Part shown: piece by piece, positions 25,909 through 33,921 of the stretch
Layout: every line of letters begins with the position of its first letter
How positions within the stretch are numbered: the stretch's first letter is position 1
Source: Porphyromonas sp. COT-290 OH3588
GTDB taxonomy: Bacteria; Bacteroidota; Bacteroidia; Bacteroidales; Porphyromonadaceae
Length of the DNA: 37,118 nucleotides
Assembly (NCBI RefSeq): GCF_000769075.1
Contig: NZ_JRFC01000002.1
Location: 1,507-38,624 of the forward strand
Direction of reading: 5' to 3'
The notes under the pieces: model-generated
The model's database searches: none
Told to the model about the DNA's origin: nothing
What the model saw: only the letters and a program-made list of their open reading frames with translations
Program-made: the position numbers and the translations under genes

Positions 25909-28900
25909 ATGAGCCAACTAAAAGTATATGTGGCTAGTGCAGGCGCGGGTAAGACACACAGTCTTACCCGCGAATACTTACGTCTAGCCCTACAAAAAGA
26001 CTTTCGAAGCATACAAGCAGTGACCTTCACGAATAAGGCGACGGAGGAGATGAAGCAGCGTATCTTGCAGGAGTTATACGCCATTGCCACGCAGGAGGTA
26101 GAGCAAGGGAAGCGACGCTCCCCATTTTTCGATGAGTTGTGTGCCGACCTACACTATTCGCCTAGCGAGCTCAAGGAGCGAGCAGCCGCTTGCCTACGTG
26201 GGCTATTGCTGGACTATAGTAGCTTCAGGATCAAAACTATTGATGCCTTTTTTCAAGAAGTTCTTAGAGCATTCGCTCGTGAGCTCAATTTGTCGGGAGG
26301 GTTTCGCTTAAGTCTAGAGAGTGAGCAAGCCCTTGATGAAGCTGTTGTCGCCGTATTGGCTGAGCAGGATACACTAAATGCCAAAGATGATGTTCAACAG
26401 TGGATTATCCAGCTGGCACGTGAACTAATCTTGCGAGGCAAGGGACATAATCTGAAGGCTGCAATTGGTCGCTTGGCTAGAGAACTCAAGCGAGAAGATG
26501 TCAAGAAGCTAAGTACTGGCGGCCAGCTACCCTCTCGTGAGATGCTCAAGACCTTCAAAAGACTACTGGCTCGTAGAGAGCGAGAGCTGGAGCAAGCATT
26601 ACTCAAACTTGCCGAGGTTGTACTAGAACACCTGAGTACTCTCGGGATTGTTGTCGAAGATTTAAGCTACACGACAGGTGGTGGGTTATCTCCTTTTTTC
26701 AAAATCCTAGATGCTGCTTCCGAACTTAAAAACTTAATCTCCTCTGAGCGCTTCGATCCTACGCCCAAGCGCTTTCTAGACGCACTCGAAGATCCTAGCA
26801 CTCTGATCTCCAAGTCTAAAGCTGAGCTGCGTGACAAGCGTGCTCTCCTTGGAGCTGACGAAGAGCTACGTGGGCGCCTCCTTTTATATCAAGACAGTAT
26901 CAATAAAATCAGTCCTGAGCTACTGAGCATATATAGCATGCAAGACTTACTAGATAGCTATGGGCTGATTGCAGAGGTGGATCGCAAACTCAAGGAGATA
27001 CAGAGAGAGAACAACGCTATGCTGCTGATGGACGCACCTGCTTTCATAAACCGAATACTGTCCGATCGCAGCGGCGTGAACTTCATTTACGAGAAGATAG
27101 GCACACGCATCGATCATCAGATGATAGACGAATTTCAGGATACGAGCCTACTGCAGTACGAGAATTTCTTGCCTCTGCTCGAGGATAGTTTGGCCTCGGG
27201 GCACGATAACCTAGTGGTGGGTGACGTCAAGCAGAGTATCTACCGCTTCCGCAATTCGGATAGTAGCCTCTTGGGCAAACGTGTTTTTGACGATTTTGTC
27301 AATACTCACAAGATTACTCTGGCGGAGAACTGGCGTAGTACACCCGAGGTTGTTGGGTTCAATAACCAACTGTTTGCCTCACTCGCTCGCCAGCTTACGG
27401 CTCATTATGCCGATCTGATTGCTGAAGTAGCAGCCCAAAACTCCACGATTAATCTAGAGCAGACGGCTCCCTTGGCTAACCTTTTTGTCGATTACTATGC
27501 AGATCTCGTGCAGAGCGTGCCCTCTGCTCGTGCCGATCGCAAGGGAGCGGTCGTCTTGCACCGCTATACACTTGTTGGCAACGAGCAACCCCAAGATCAA
27601 GATACAGACGCATACAGCGATGATGAACATACACAAGTAGAGGAGGCAAATTGCATCGAAGAGCATCTCTTGAGCTATCAGCTCCCCAATATGCTTATTG
27701 ACCTACAGAAGCGTGGATATAAGCCTAGTGATATAGCTATTCTAGTGCGCAACCAAAGCGAAGCAACTGCCATCGCCGAATTGCTTGAGCAGGCCACCGG
27801 GGAGTTGCTTGAGGGCGGTCTCTACTCCTTGGATCTACTATCGGCTGAAGCGCTCTTGCTGAGCAATGCGCTCTCGGTGCGCCTAGCTATTGCAGCACTT
27901 GGCTACATCTCTGCTCCCAACTCCAAGGAGGCTTTGTTCCTATTGCAAGAGGTACACCACCAGCTCTACCCAGAGAGCGGAGATAGCCGACAGATAGATC
28001 CTAAGATACTTGAGGCTATACAGCAGGCTGGGCGCAAGAATTTGTACGAAATGGTTGAGAGCATTTTCTCTATCTATCAAGATCGACTTGATGCTGGCGA
28101 AGTCATTCATCAGATTAAGTTGCTTGATATTGCCCTAAACTTCCAGCAGGATCTCTCGGCTGATGTAGCCGATTTCCTCAAGATGTGGGCTAGGCGAGGG
28201 GATCAATATAGGCTTACTGTACCAGAAGATGAGCGTAAAATACGTCTAATGACTGTGCACAAATCCAAAGGGCTAGGCTTCCCCGTAGTACTATTACCCT
28301 TCCCATCGTGGGAGCTGATACCACGAACATCTAGCAAACAACCTATACTCTGGTGTCGAATGCCTCTTTCCTTGGGCGAAGATTTGCCCGAGTATGTCCC
28401 AGTACAGTACCGTAGGTTGCTGCTGAAGACTCACTTCGCCAAGGAATACCTTGTTGAGTCGATCAATATGTCTTTGGACGCACTCAATCTATTTTATGTT
28501 GCTACCACAAGGGCCAAAGCTGAGCTACATATTTGGTTGCCTGATCAGCAAACCTCCAATGAAAAGAAGCTCAACTACCTACTAAGGAGCAAGTCTGGTA
28601 GTCCGCTGACGATTTTAGCTCTGCTAGAAACAGCTCTAGGCGAAGAACTCCCTTGCATAGAGCGTCTGTTGGATATGCCTCTAGAGCTATCTAATATCTC
28701 TCAATACTATTGGTCCAATCAAGCTGAGCAGACTGACGAAGGCTTCGTACATCTAGACCAACTCCATACCTATCCTATCGGTGAGCGTATAGAGATTTTG
28801 CGTGAAGGCCTGAGTTACTTCGACGAAACGAACCCCCGACTCTATGGTTCGCTCATGCACTATGTACTCTCAGAGATCGGTACAGCTGATGATATTCCTC

Positions 28901-29262
28901 AGGCACTGCTTAGGGCAGAAGGGCTCGGATTGATGCGAGCGGAGCATCGAGAGGCATATACGCACGACCTAAACCAATGGCTATCTGGGTTGGAGCAGCA
29001 ACGTTGGTTCGATGGCTCTGCACGTGTTTTGAGAGAGCTACCTATCGTAGGGGGAGGCATAGACGGTAGTAAACGTCCTGATAGGGTAATGATTTACCAC
29101 GATGGCTCTGCCGAGATCGTCGATTATAAATTTAGCAAATCGAGATGGCAGTACCGCAAACAGCTCCAGACCTATATGGATTTGTTGAGTAAAATGGGTT
29201 ACAATCCCGTCCGTGGCTACGTTTGGTATCCCATAGAAGGACGAATAGACCCGATCGAATAG
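25909..29262 (+). CDS. UvrD/Rep-family helicase-nuclease, AddA/RecB-like
   Basis: A 1117-residue superfamily 1A helicase with a C-terminal nuclease, expected to process double-strand DNA ends for recombination. The Walker A ASAGAGKT is at 9-16, the Walker B DEFQDT at 407-412, motif III GDVKQSIYRFRNSD follows, motif V VHKSKGLGFPVV and motif VI YVATTRAKAEL are near residues 780-870. The C-terminal PD-(D/E)xK core has D1058 (RPDRV) and D1072-x-K1074 (VDYKF). No Fe-S staple Cys set is evident. The partner AddB is not next to it. It ends 14 nt before a repeat whose hairpin probably terminates it. Confidence 0.92.
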   Translation: MSQLKVYVASAGAGKTHSLTREYLRLALQKDFRSIQAVTFTNKATEEMKQRILQELYAIATQEVEQGKRRSPFFDELCADLHYSPSELKERAAACLRGLLLDYSSFRIKTIDAFFQEVLRAFARELNLSGGFRLSLESEQALDEAVVAVLAEQDTLNAKDDVQQWIIQLARELILRGKGHNLKAAIGRLARELKREDVKKLSTGGQLPSREMLKTFKRLLARRERELEQALLKLAEVVLEHLSTLGIVVEDLSYTTGGGLSPFFKILDAASELKNLISSERFDPTPKRFLDALEDPSTLISKSKAELRDKRALLGADEELRGRLLLYQDSINKISPELLSIYSMQDLLDSYGLIAEVDRKLKEIQRENNAMLLMDAPAFINRILSDRSGVNFIYEKIGTRIDHQMIDEFQDTSLLQYENFLPLLEDSLASGHDNLVVGDVKQSIYRFRNSDSSLLGKRVFDDFVNTHKITLAENWRSTPEVVGFNNQLFASLARQLTAHYADLIAEVAAQNSTINLEQTAPLANLFVDYYADLVQSVPSARADRKGAVVLHRYTLVGNEQPQDQDTDAYSDDEHTQVEEANCIEEHLLSYQLPNMLIDLQKRGYKPSDIAILVRNQSEATAIAELLEQATGELLEGGLYSLDLLSAEALLLSNALSVRLAIAALGYISAPNSKEALFLLQEVHHQLYPESGDSRQIDPKILEAIQQAGRKNLYEMVESIFSIYQDRLDAGEVIHQIKLLDIALNFQQDLSADVADFLKMWARRGDQYRLTVPEDERKIRLMTVHKSKGLGFPVVLLPFPSWELIPRTSSKQPILWCRMPLSLGEDLPEYVPVQYRRLLLKTHFAKEYLVESINMSLDALNLFYVATTRAKAELHIWLPDQQTSNEKKLNYLLRSKSGSPLTILALLETALGEELPCIERLLDMPLELSNISQYYWSNQAEQTDEGFVHLDQLHTYPIGERIEILREGLSYFDETNPRLYGSLMHYVLSEIGTADDIPQALLRAEGLGLMRAEHREAYTHDLNQWLSGLEQQRWFDGSARVLRELPIVGGGIDGSKRPDRVMIYHDGSAEIVDYKFSKSRWQYRKQLQTYMDLLSKMGYNPVRGYVWYPIEGRIDPIE

Positions 29263-29275
29263 CTAATAATATGGA

Positions 29276-29430
29276 GGGGCTGTGTCAAAATTCATTTCTG
29301 GCACAGCCCCTTTTAAGATGTTTAGAATGCGCAAACTATAAGGCGTTAAGACTGAAGCTAACGGGAGCATACTGAAGTATGTAACCGAAGCCGACGACAA
29401 AGTCCGTGCGGAGTAAATATCGAAAGCAAT
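29276..29430 (+). repeat. hairpin-plus-tail dispersed repeat, copy 2
   Basis: The element begins 14 nt after the helicase stop with a 15-bp stem containing pairing irregularities (29276-29290 with 29296-29310, loop TTCAT) and TTTT, so it can serve as terminator. The tail shares GGGAGCATACT, AGCCGACGA and AAGTCCGTGC with 11126-11275 and carries about 8 extra bases early in the tail. Confidence 0.8.
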
Positions 29431-29915
29431 ATAGAAATTTTTGTATTATGAAACACCGCCTTTTTATATACTTTCAATTCAGCTACTAATAATGGATAAA
29501 ACACTCTGTCTTCATCGGATAGGTCATCATATATATAAGCCAAGAATCTAAAATCCCTTCACAAAGATTAATACGCTATTATGTAGCTTAATCTTATTTA
29601 GTTTAATAGAGGAGGTTAGATATATTAGACCGATAACCTACTAGAATAACTTCATTTATTTAGAAGAAAAAGTTCTATTAGTTATAGAAAAAACTTGTAC
29701 ATCTAGTATATAAAACTATGTTTCTAGCCTTGAAATGTATATTTCCAATCTTGATTTATATGTTTCCAACTTTGAAATGTATATTTCAAGGCTTGGTTAG
29801 AAATTTTAGTTCTTATGTTTTCAACTTTTTCTAGTATGTTTTGTAACTTTATCTTCTAATAAAAACAAGTTTTTTGTGTTATAAATCTACTAGTAACCTA
29901 AATCAAATAAGTAAT
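29431..29915. other. AT-rich gene-free leader before the HU-like gene
   Basis: Roughly 485 bp of very AT-rich DNA without a credible gene. It contains an 8-bp inverted repeat (AAGATTAA 29564-29571, TTAATCTT 29588-29595) and the phased ~21-bp repeats at 29717-29855. No TAnnTTTG box was found close to the gene. It is probably regulatory DNA of an acquired patch. Confidence 0.5.
29717..29855 (+). repeat. phased array of degenerate 21-bp repeats
   Basis: Four contiguous 21-bp units begin at 29717, 29738, 29759 and 29780. Two more begin at 29814 and 29835 after a 13-bp gap. Each starts TATRTTT followed by a C/T-rich CnA or CAA step; the first three also share CTTGA/TTTGA in the second half. A 21-bp period equals two helical turns, so all units face the same side of DNA. 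The array ends 60 bp before the HU-winged-helix gene. Confidence 0.65.
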
Positions 29916-30536
29916 ATGGCTAAATATATTATGCAAGAAATGCCGAGTATGAATGGCGATAAGGACGTGATACGCTACCCAAGAATGCTAATTGAGCATC
30001 ATTGTAGTGTGAAACAAATTGCTCAAGAAATAGCTGATATTACAAGCTTTAGTAAGGGAGAAGTTGAAGGATTAATCTACTCTATAACTGAGCATATAGC
30101 TGATAAACTGGCTCAGGGATATTCAGTCAAGATAGATGGATTAGGTATTTTCTCAACTAAACTTAGACTTCGTCAAGGGTTTGAGCCAGAGAATATAGAA
30201 GGAACTAAACGCAATGCTGCTAGCCTAGAGGTTTCGGGTGTTAGTTTTCGTTCCAATAAAGAGCTCGTCCGACGTATCAATCAATCTTGTCACCTAGAAC
30301 GTGCTCAAACACCTACATACAAGAAACATACCCAAGGGCAGGATCAACGCCTTGAGAGGCTTCGTGCCTATCTATCAGATCATGGTTTCATTAAGGTTAG
30401 GACTTATGCTAGTATAATGGGGTTATCTCGCTCATCTGCTAGTCGAGAGCTTCAAGCCTTTCGGAGGAATAAGCATATCGTTAGTGTAGGCTATTCCCCT
30501 CATAATTTCTATATACTGCCCAAGAATCAAGATTAG
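29916..30536 (+). CDS. HU-related DNA-binding protein fused to a winged helix-turn-helix
   Basis: 206 residues from the ATG at 29916; a TTG at 29874 would add an unrelated leader. Residues 1-125 form an HU/IHF-like domain of the Bacteroidales HU-related type (TIGR01201-like), with the GLGIFSTKLR beta-arm turn near 75-84 and an RRINQ end. After a basic linker (about 126-143), residues 144-203 look like a winged helix: a helix at RLERLRAYLSDHG, the HTH SIMGLSRSSASRELQAF, and the wing VGYSPHNFYIL. Typical HU proteins are ~90 residues and HU-related ones ~150, so the C-terminal domain is an addition. It is AT-rich like its surroundings. It may autoregulate via the upstream repeats and may control the next gene; both are inference. 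Confidence 0.85.
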   Translation: MAKYIMQEMPSMNGDKDVIRYPRMLIEHHCSVKQIAQEIADITSFSKGEVEGLIYSITEHIADKLAQGYSVKIDGLGIFSTKLRLRQGFEPENIEGTKRNAASLEVSGVSFRSNKELVRRINQSCHLERAQTPTYKKHTQGQDQRLERLRAYLSDHGFIKVRTYASIMGLSRSSASRELQAFRRNKHIVSVGYSPHNFYILPKNQD

Positions 30537-30629
30537 AGGCTATAGAGCTCTAGCAAGAACCTTCGTAGATACCAGATTAGGACTTAAGATTAAGACGCTT
30601 TAATCTCATTGCTAGATAGATGATTTTTA

Positions 30630-30658
30630 TTGTTTTTTTGAGAATATATCTATCTTTG
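30630..30658 (+). promoter_or_regulatory. Bacteroidota-type promoter of the T9SS cargo gene
   Basis: TTG at 30630-30632 and TATCTTTG at 30651-30658 are separated by 18 nt, matching the -33/-7 arrangement of the primary sigma factor. It lies about 50 nt upstream of the ATG at 30707. This is the best complete promoter in the window. Confidence 0.65.
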
Positions 30659-30706
30659 TTATGAGCGAATTTAGAAAACTGTCATTCACCTAAAATTTAA
30701 CTTATT

Positions 30707-32266
30707 ATGAAACTAAGAAAACTATTAGCTTGGAGCATGGCTATGTTCATTCCCCTTTGTCTGTACGCTCAATCACCTAAGATTGATATGCTCAAGACAG
30801 GTATCCCATGGGCTCCTATGGGGGTTTCGTCTAATGGCAGATTTATCTGTGGAACGAAGCAGTATCAAGAAGCATATATTTTCGACTCAGAGACTAAGAA
30901 ATTGCATAAGGAGGCATGTAATGGGAGCAAGTCTCAGCTTCTTTTCCGTAGTATAACTAACGATGGTACCGTTGCAGGCTTGACAGATGACGGCCAGCCC
31001 GGTTTGTTTAAAGAAGGGAAGTGGTTTTTGCTCCCAACTCCAGCTCCCATTTTTGGCGATGCTTCATCTATTTATGCCATCAATTCAGACGGAAGTAAGA
31101 TCCTTGGGCAAGTGGCAGTTAAGCCAGATATTAGTAAGCCTTTCGAAGTTATCCCCACGCTTTGGACGCGTCAGAGCGATGGTACTTATAAGCATGAATC
31201 TCTTCCTCAGCCTGATAATGTCATAGAGGGTAAGCCTCAGTTCGTTTCCCCTAGGCAAATGTCCGAAGATGGAAACACAATTTTAGGTTTGGTCGTAAGC
31301 AAGTCGGGCAAGTATTATCTGCATATCCTATACGAACGCCAGCCAGATGGAGCATGGGCATATAGCATCCCATTTTTATCTATTTTCTGTGACATGAGTA
31401 AGTACGATCAGATTGTGTCGAAAAAACCTGATATGAAAAAAATTATTACGGCTAAGCTAGGCACTCCGGAGTACTTCAAGCAGATTGAGGAGTTTCAGAA
31501 GGCAGATGCTAAGTGGAATTACGAGATGTTTACAGTCTGGCAAACAGGTAAAGAAGTCTATCCCTTACCAATTGTTATGAGTGAGAATGGTCGATATATT
31601 GCCTCTGCTTGGGTACAGAAAACTTATAAGTATAAAGAAGGAGACATTAAACTGGAGAAATATCAAGAGAATTATCCTGTCTTGTACGATATCAAGGAGA
31701 AGGTATTCATTCATTTCCCAAGCCTAAAAGACTACTCGCCTATCAGAGTAACTAACGATGGAATGGCTATGGCAGTAGATAATGAGGTCGTTTATATCAT
31801 TGATCCGAAAGAGCCTGACGAACCCCAACTTCTACAGCAATGGGTCAAAAACAAGTATAACTTCGACCTGATGGGCAAATTGCCTAAACAAACCAAGTAT
31901 ATACGCGAGCCAATTATCAATGGAAACGGTGATATCATCGCTTGTAAGTACATCACTATGGGACCAAACAATAAAGTAGCCCTGCAAGATGTCTTCTGTC
32001 TCAAGTTGAATAAAGAGTCCTCTGTCGATCGAGTAGAAGAGAGCCTCGTTCTAAAAGCAAGTCCTAATCCAACGAAAAATATAATACAGATAGAGGGTGC
32101 AAAGCCTCAGACAGAGGTGAGTATCGTCACAATGCAAGGTGTCGTGGTGCTGGTCAAGCAGACGGATGAGGTTGGTGCTGCCACGATTGACTTATCTACT
32201 CTGTCATCTGGGCTATATGTATTGCGTACAGACGGTACCAAGGGTATTATGATTAAGAAAGAGTAG
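30707..32266 (+). CDS. secreted protein with C-terminal T9SS type A sorting domain
   Basis: 519 residues. A signal peptide (cleaved near LYAQ-S, residue ~22) directs export. The main body has repeated 'SNGRFICG', 'SDGSKILG', 'EDGNTILG' and 'ENGRYIAS' blades, suggesting a beta-propeller-like fold. The last ~75 residues (LKASPNPTKNIIQI, then SSGLYVLR, ending in basic KKE) are a type IX secretion sorting domain, so the protein is expected to cross the outer membrane and be anchored or released. The function of the body is not recognised. It is AT-richer than the flanking housekeeping genes and lies 170 bp after the HU-winged-helix gene. Confidence 0.87.
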   Translation: MKLRKLLAWSMAMFIPLCLYAQSPKIDMLKTGIPWAPMGVSSNGRFICGTKQYQEAYIFDSETKKLHKEACNGSKSQLLFRSITNDGTVAGLTDDGQPGLFKEGKWFLLPTPAPIFGDASSIYAINSDGSKILGQVAVKPDISKPFEVIPTLWTRQSDGTYKHESLPQPDNVIEGKPQFVSPRQMSEDGNTILGLVVSKSGKYYLHILYERQPDGAWAYSIPFLSIFCDMSKYDQIVSKKPDMKKIITAKLGTPEYFKQIEEFQKADAKWNYEMFTVWQTGKEVYPLPIVMSENGRYIASAWVQKTYKYKEGDIKLEKYQENYPVLYDIKEKVFIHFPSLKDYSPIRVTNDGMAMAVDNEVVYIIDPKEPDEPQLLQQWVKNKYNFDLMGKLPKQTKYIREPIINGNGDIIACKYITMGPNNKVALQDVFCLKLNKESSVDRVEESLVLKASPNPTKNIIQIEGAKPQTEVSIVTMQGVVVLVKQTDEVGAATIDLSTLSSGLYVLRTDGTKGIMIKKE

Positions 32267-32285
32267 TTACGCCGAAGTCATTTCA

Positions 32286-32334
32286 AAGTAAAGCCCCCAT
32301 TAGAACGCAATCACTTCTAATGGGGGCTTTACTT
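32286..32334. terminator. bidirectional terminator, T9SS gene / cinA operon
   Basis: A perfect 20-bp stem (32286-32305 with 32315-32334) with a 9-nt loop lies between the convergent genes. The stem contains AAGCCCCCATTAGAA, and its outer arms are A/T-rich on both strands, so it can end transcription in both directions. Confidence 0.85.
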
Positions 32335-32358
32335 GAGGCTAATAGTATCTAGAGCGAC

Positions 32359-32853
32359 TTATTCATCGGCTAGAGTTTGGAGCATTTGTCGTAGCTCTGT
32401 GAGCAACTCGTGGCAGGTTTGCTCTACAATCTCTGCTCTATTACCAGAGAGATGTAGCAGGCGGCTTGAGGTTTTCTCTCGATAGCTTAGGGCAATCCAG
32501 ACTGAGCCGACGGGTGTTTGTTTCGTCCCTCCAGTGGGCCCTGCTATACCCGTTGTTGCCAAGCCAATATCTGCCTTGATGAGTTGGGTTACACCGCAGG
32601 CCATAGCTTCTGCCACTTCGTTGCTGACGACAGTGTGTTTTGTGATCAGATCAGCTGACACACCGAGCAGAGAGGTCTTGCAGTCGGCCGAATAGGCTAT
32701 TACTCCCGAGCGAAAAACATTAGACGCACCAGAGATAGAGGTTAGCAAACTAGCCAAGCGACCGCCTGTACAGCTCTCTGCTGTGGCTAAGGTTAGCTTT
32801 GTTTTCAGGCAAAGCGTTTGGATACGTTCAATCAATTCCTCCATCTTGGGCAT
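32359..32853 (-). CDS. CinA C-terminal-domain protein (nicotinamide-nucleotide amidohydrolase, PncC)
   Basis: A 164-residue stand-alone CinA C-terminal domain, with the signature TLATAESCTGGRLASLLT and the ATTGIAGPTGGTKQTPVGSV segment. The family deamidates nicotinamide mononucleotide to nicotinate mononucleotide in NAD recycling. The N-terminal MoCF-like domain of full CinA is absent, as in E. coli YgaD-type proteins. It starts 5 nt after the tsaD stop and is last in the gltX-waaA-tsaD-cinA operon. Confidence 0.93.
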   Translation of the reverse strand: MPKMEELIERIQTLCLKTKLTLATAESCTGGRLASLLTSISGASNVFRSGVIAYSADCKTSLLGVSADLITKHTVVSNEVAEAMACGVTQLIKADIGLATTGIAGPTGGTKQTPVGSVWIALSYREKTSSRLLHLSGNRAEIVEQTCHELLTELRQMLQTLADE

Positions 32854-32858
32854 TCGTA

Positions 32859-33905
32859 TTACATCGTTACTCTAGCGAAAGGTACTGCGTCCATCGCTGT
32901 TGTTCGGCCAGCCTTGAGGCTAAAATAGCCAGTCATAGCGACCATAGCAGCGTTGTCGGTCGTGTAGGCGAACTTGGGAATGAATATCTTCCAGCCATAT
33001 CTGCGGGCATGATCTTCAAAAGCTGCTCTCAGACCAGTGTTGGCAGATACTCCGCCCGCTAGAGCAACTTGCTTGATGCCTAGCTCTTTGGTGGCAAGGC
33101 GGAGCTTCTTCATTAGGATCTCGATGACGGTGGCTTGTAGCGAAGCGCATAGATCAGCCTTACGTTCCTCCACGAAGTTGGGATTCTTCTCTAGTTCGTC
33201 GCGTAGGGTGTAGAGGAAAGAAGTCTTTAGACCGCTGAAGCTATAGTCATATCCCGCCACATTTGGTCTAGCGAAAGCAAAGGCTTTGGAGTCGCCTTCG
33301 TTCGCTAAGCGGTTCACGATTGGGCCGCCGGGGTAGCCAAGTCCCATCACTTTGGCGCACTTGTCGAAGGCTTCGCCCGCTGCATCGTCGATGGTTTGCC
33401 CTATGATCTGCATCTCCTCTGGACTTTTGACGAGAATGATTTGCGAATTGCCACCCGAGACGAGTAGACAAAGGAAGGGGAAGTCTGGCTCATCGTGTGC
33501 CTCGCCTTCCTCCTGAATGAAGTGCGCCAGCACATGAGCATGCAGATGATTGACCTCAACCATTGGGATTCCGAGCGATAGTGCGAGGCCTTTGGTATAG
33601 TTCACGCCTACGAGAAGAGAGCCTAGCAGACCGGGTCCACGAGTAAATGCGATTGCATCAATGTCCTTGAGCGTCAGCCCGGCTCTAGATACTGCTTCGC
33701 TAACTACTGGTACGATGTTCTGTTCATGTGCACGAGATGCCAATTCGGGTACTACACCTCCGTAAGCTGTATGTACCGCCTGCGAGGCAATGACGTTGGA
33801 GAGGAGCGTATGCCCACGCAGTACGGCAGCAGAGGTGTCGTCGCATGAGCTCTCGATGCCTAGCACTACGAGGTCATCGCGCCTTGTATCTATGTTTTTT
33901 TTCAT
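32859..33905 (-). CDS. tsaD: tRNA N6-adenosine threonylcarbamoyltransferase TsaD
   Basis: 348 residues from the ATG at 33905. A TTG at 33932 would overlap waaA by 11 nt and is less likely. This is the Kae1/YgjD family, which transfers threonylcarbamoyl to A37 of ANN-decoding tRNAs. The ASKHA-fold signature GIESSCDDTSAAV, the metal-binding H120 and H124 in VNHLHAH, and ALAGGVSANTGLR are all present. Partners TsaB and TsaE are not nearby; the YciO-like gene at 18.9 kb is a distant relative of the TsaC step. It is third in the operon and follows waaA after 16 nt. Confidence 0.96.
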   Translation of the reverse strand: MKKNIDTRRDDLVVLGIESSCDDTSAAVLRGHTLLSNVIASQAVHTAYGGVVPELASRAHEQNIVPVVSEAVSRAGLTLKDIDAIAFTRGPGLLGSLLVGVNYTKGLALSLGIPMVEVNHLHAHVLAHFIQEEGEAHDEPDFPFLCLLVSGGNSQIILVKSPEEMQIIGQTIDDAAGEAFDKCAKVMGLGYPGGPIVNRLANEGDSKAFAFARPNVAGYDYSFSGLKTSFLYTLRDELEKNPNFVEERKADLCASLQATVIEILMKKLRLATKELGIKQVALAGGVSANTGLRAAFEDHARRYGWKIFIPKFAYTTDNAAMVAMTGYFSLKAGRTTAMDAVPFARVTM

Positions 33906-33921
33906 TTGAGTTTTGTGTCTT

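Noticed and set aside
29717-29855. CRISPR or coding tandem repeat
   Set aside because: Units are contiguous and degenerate without spacers, and no open frame spans them.
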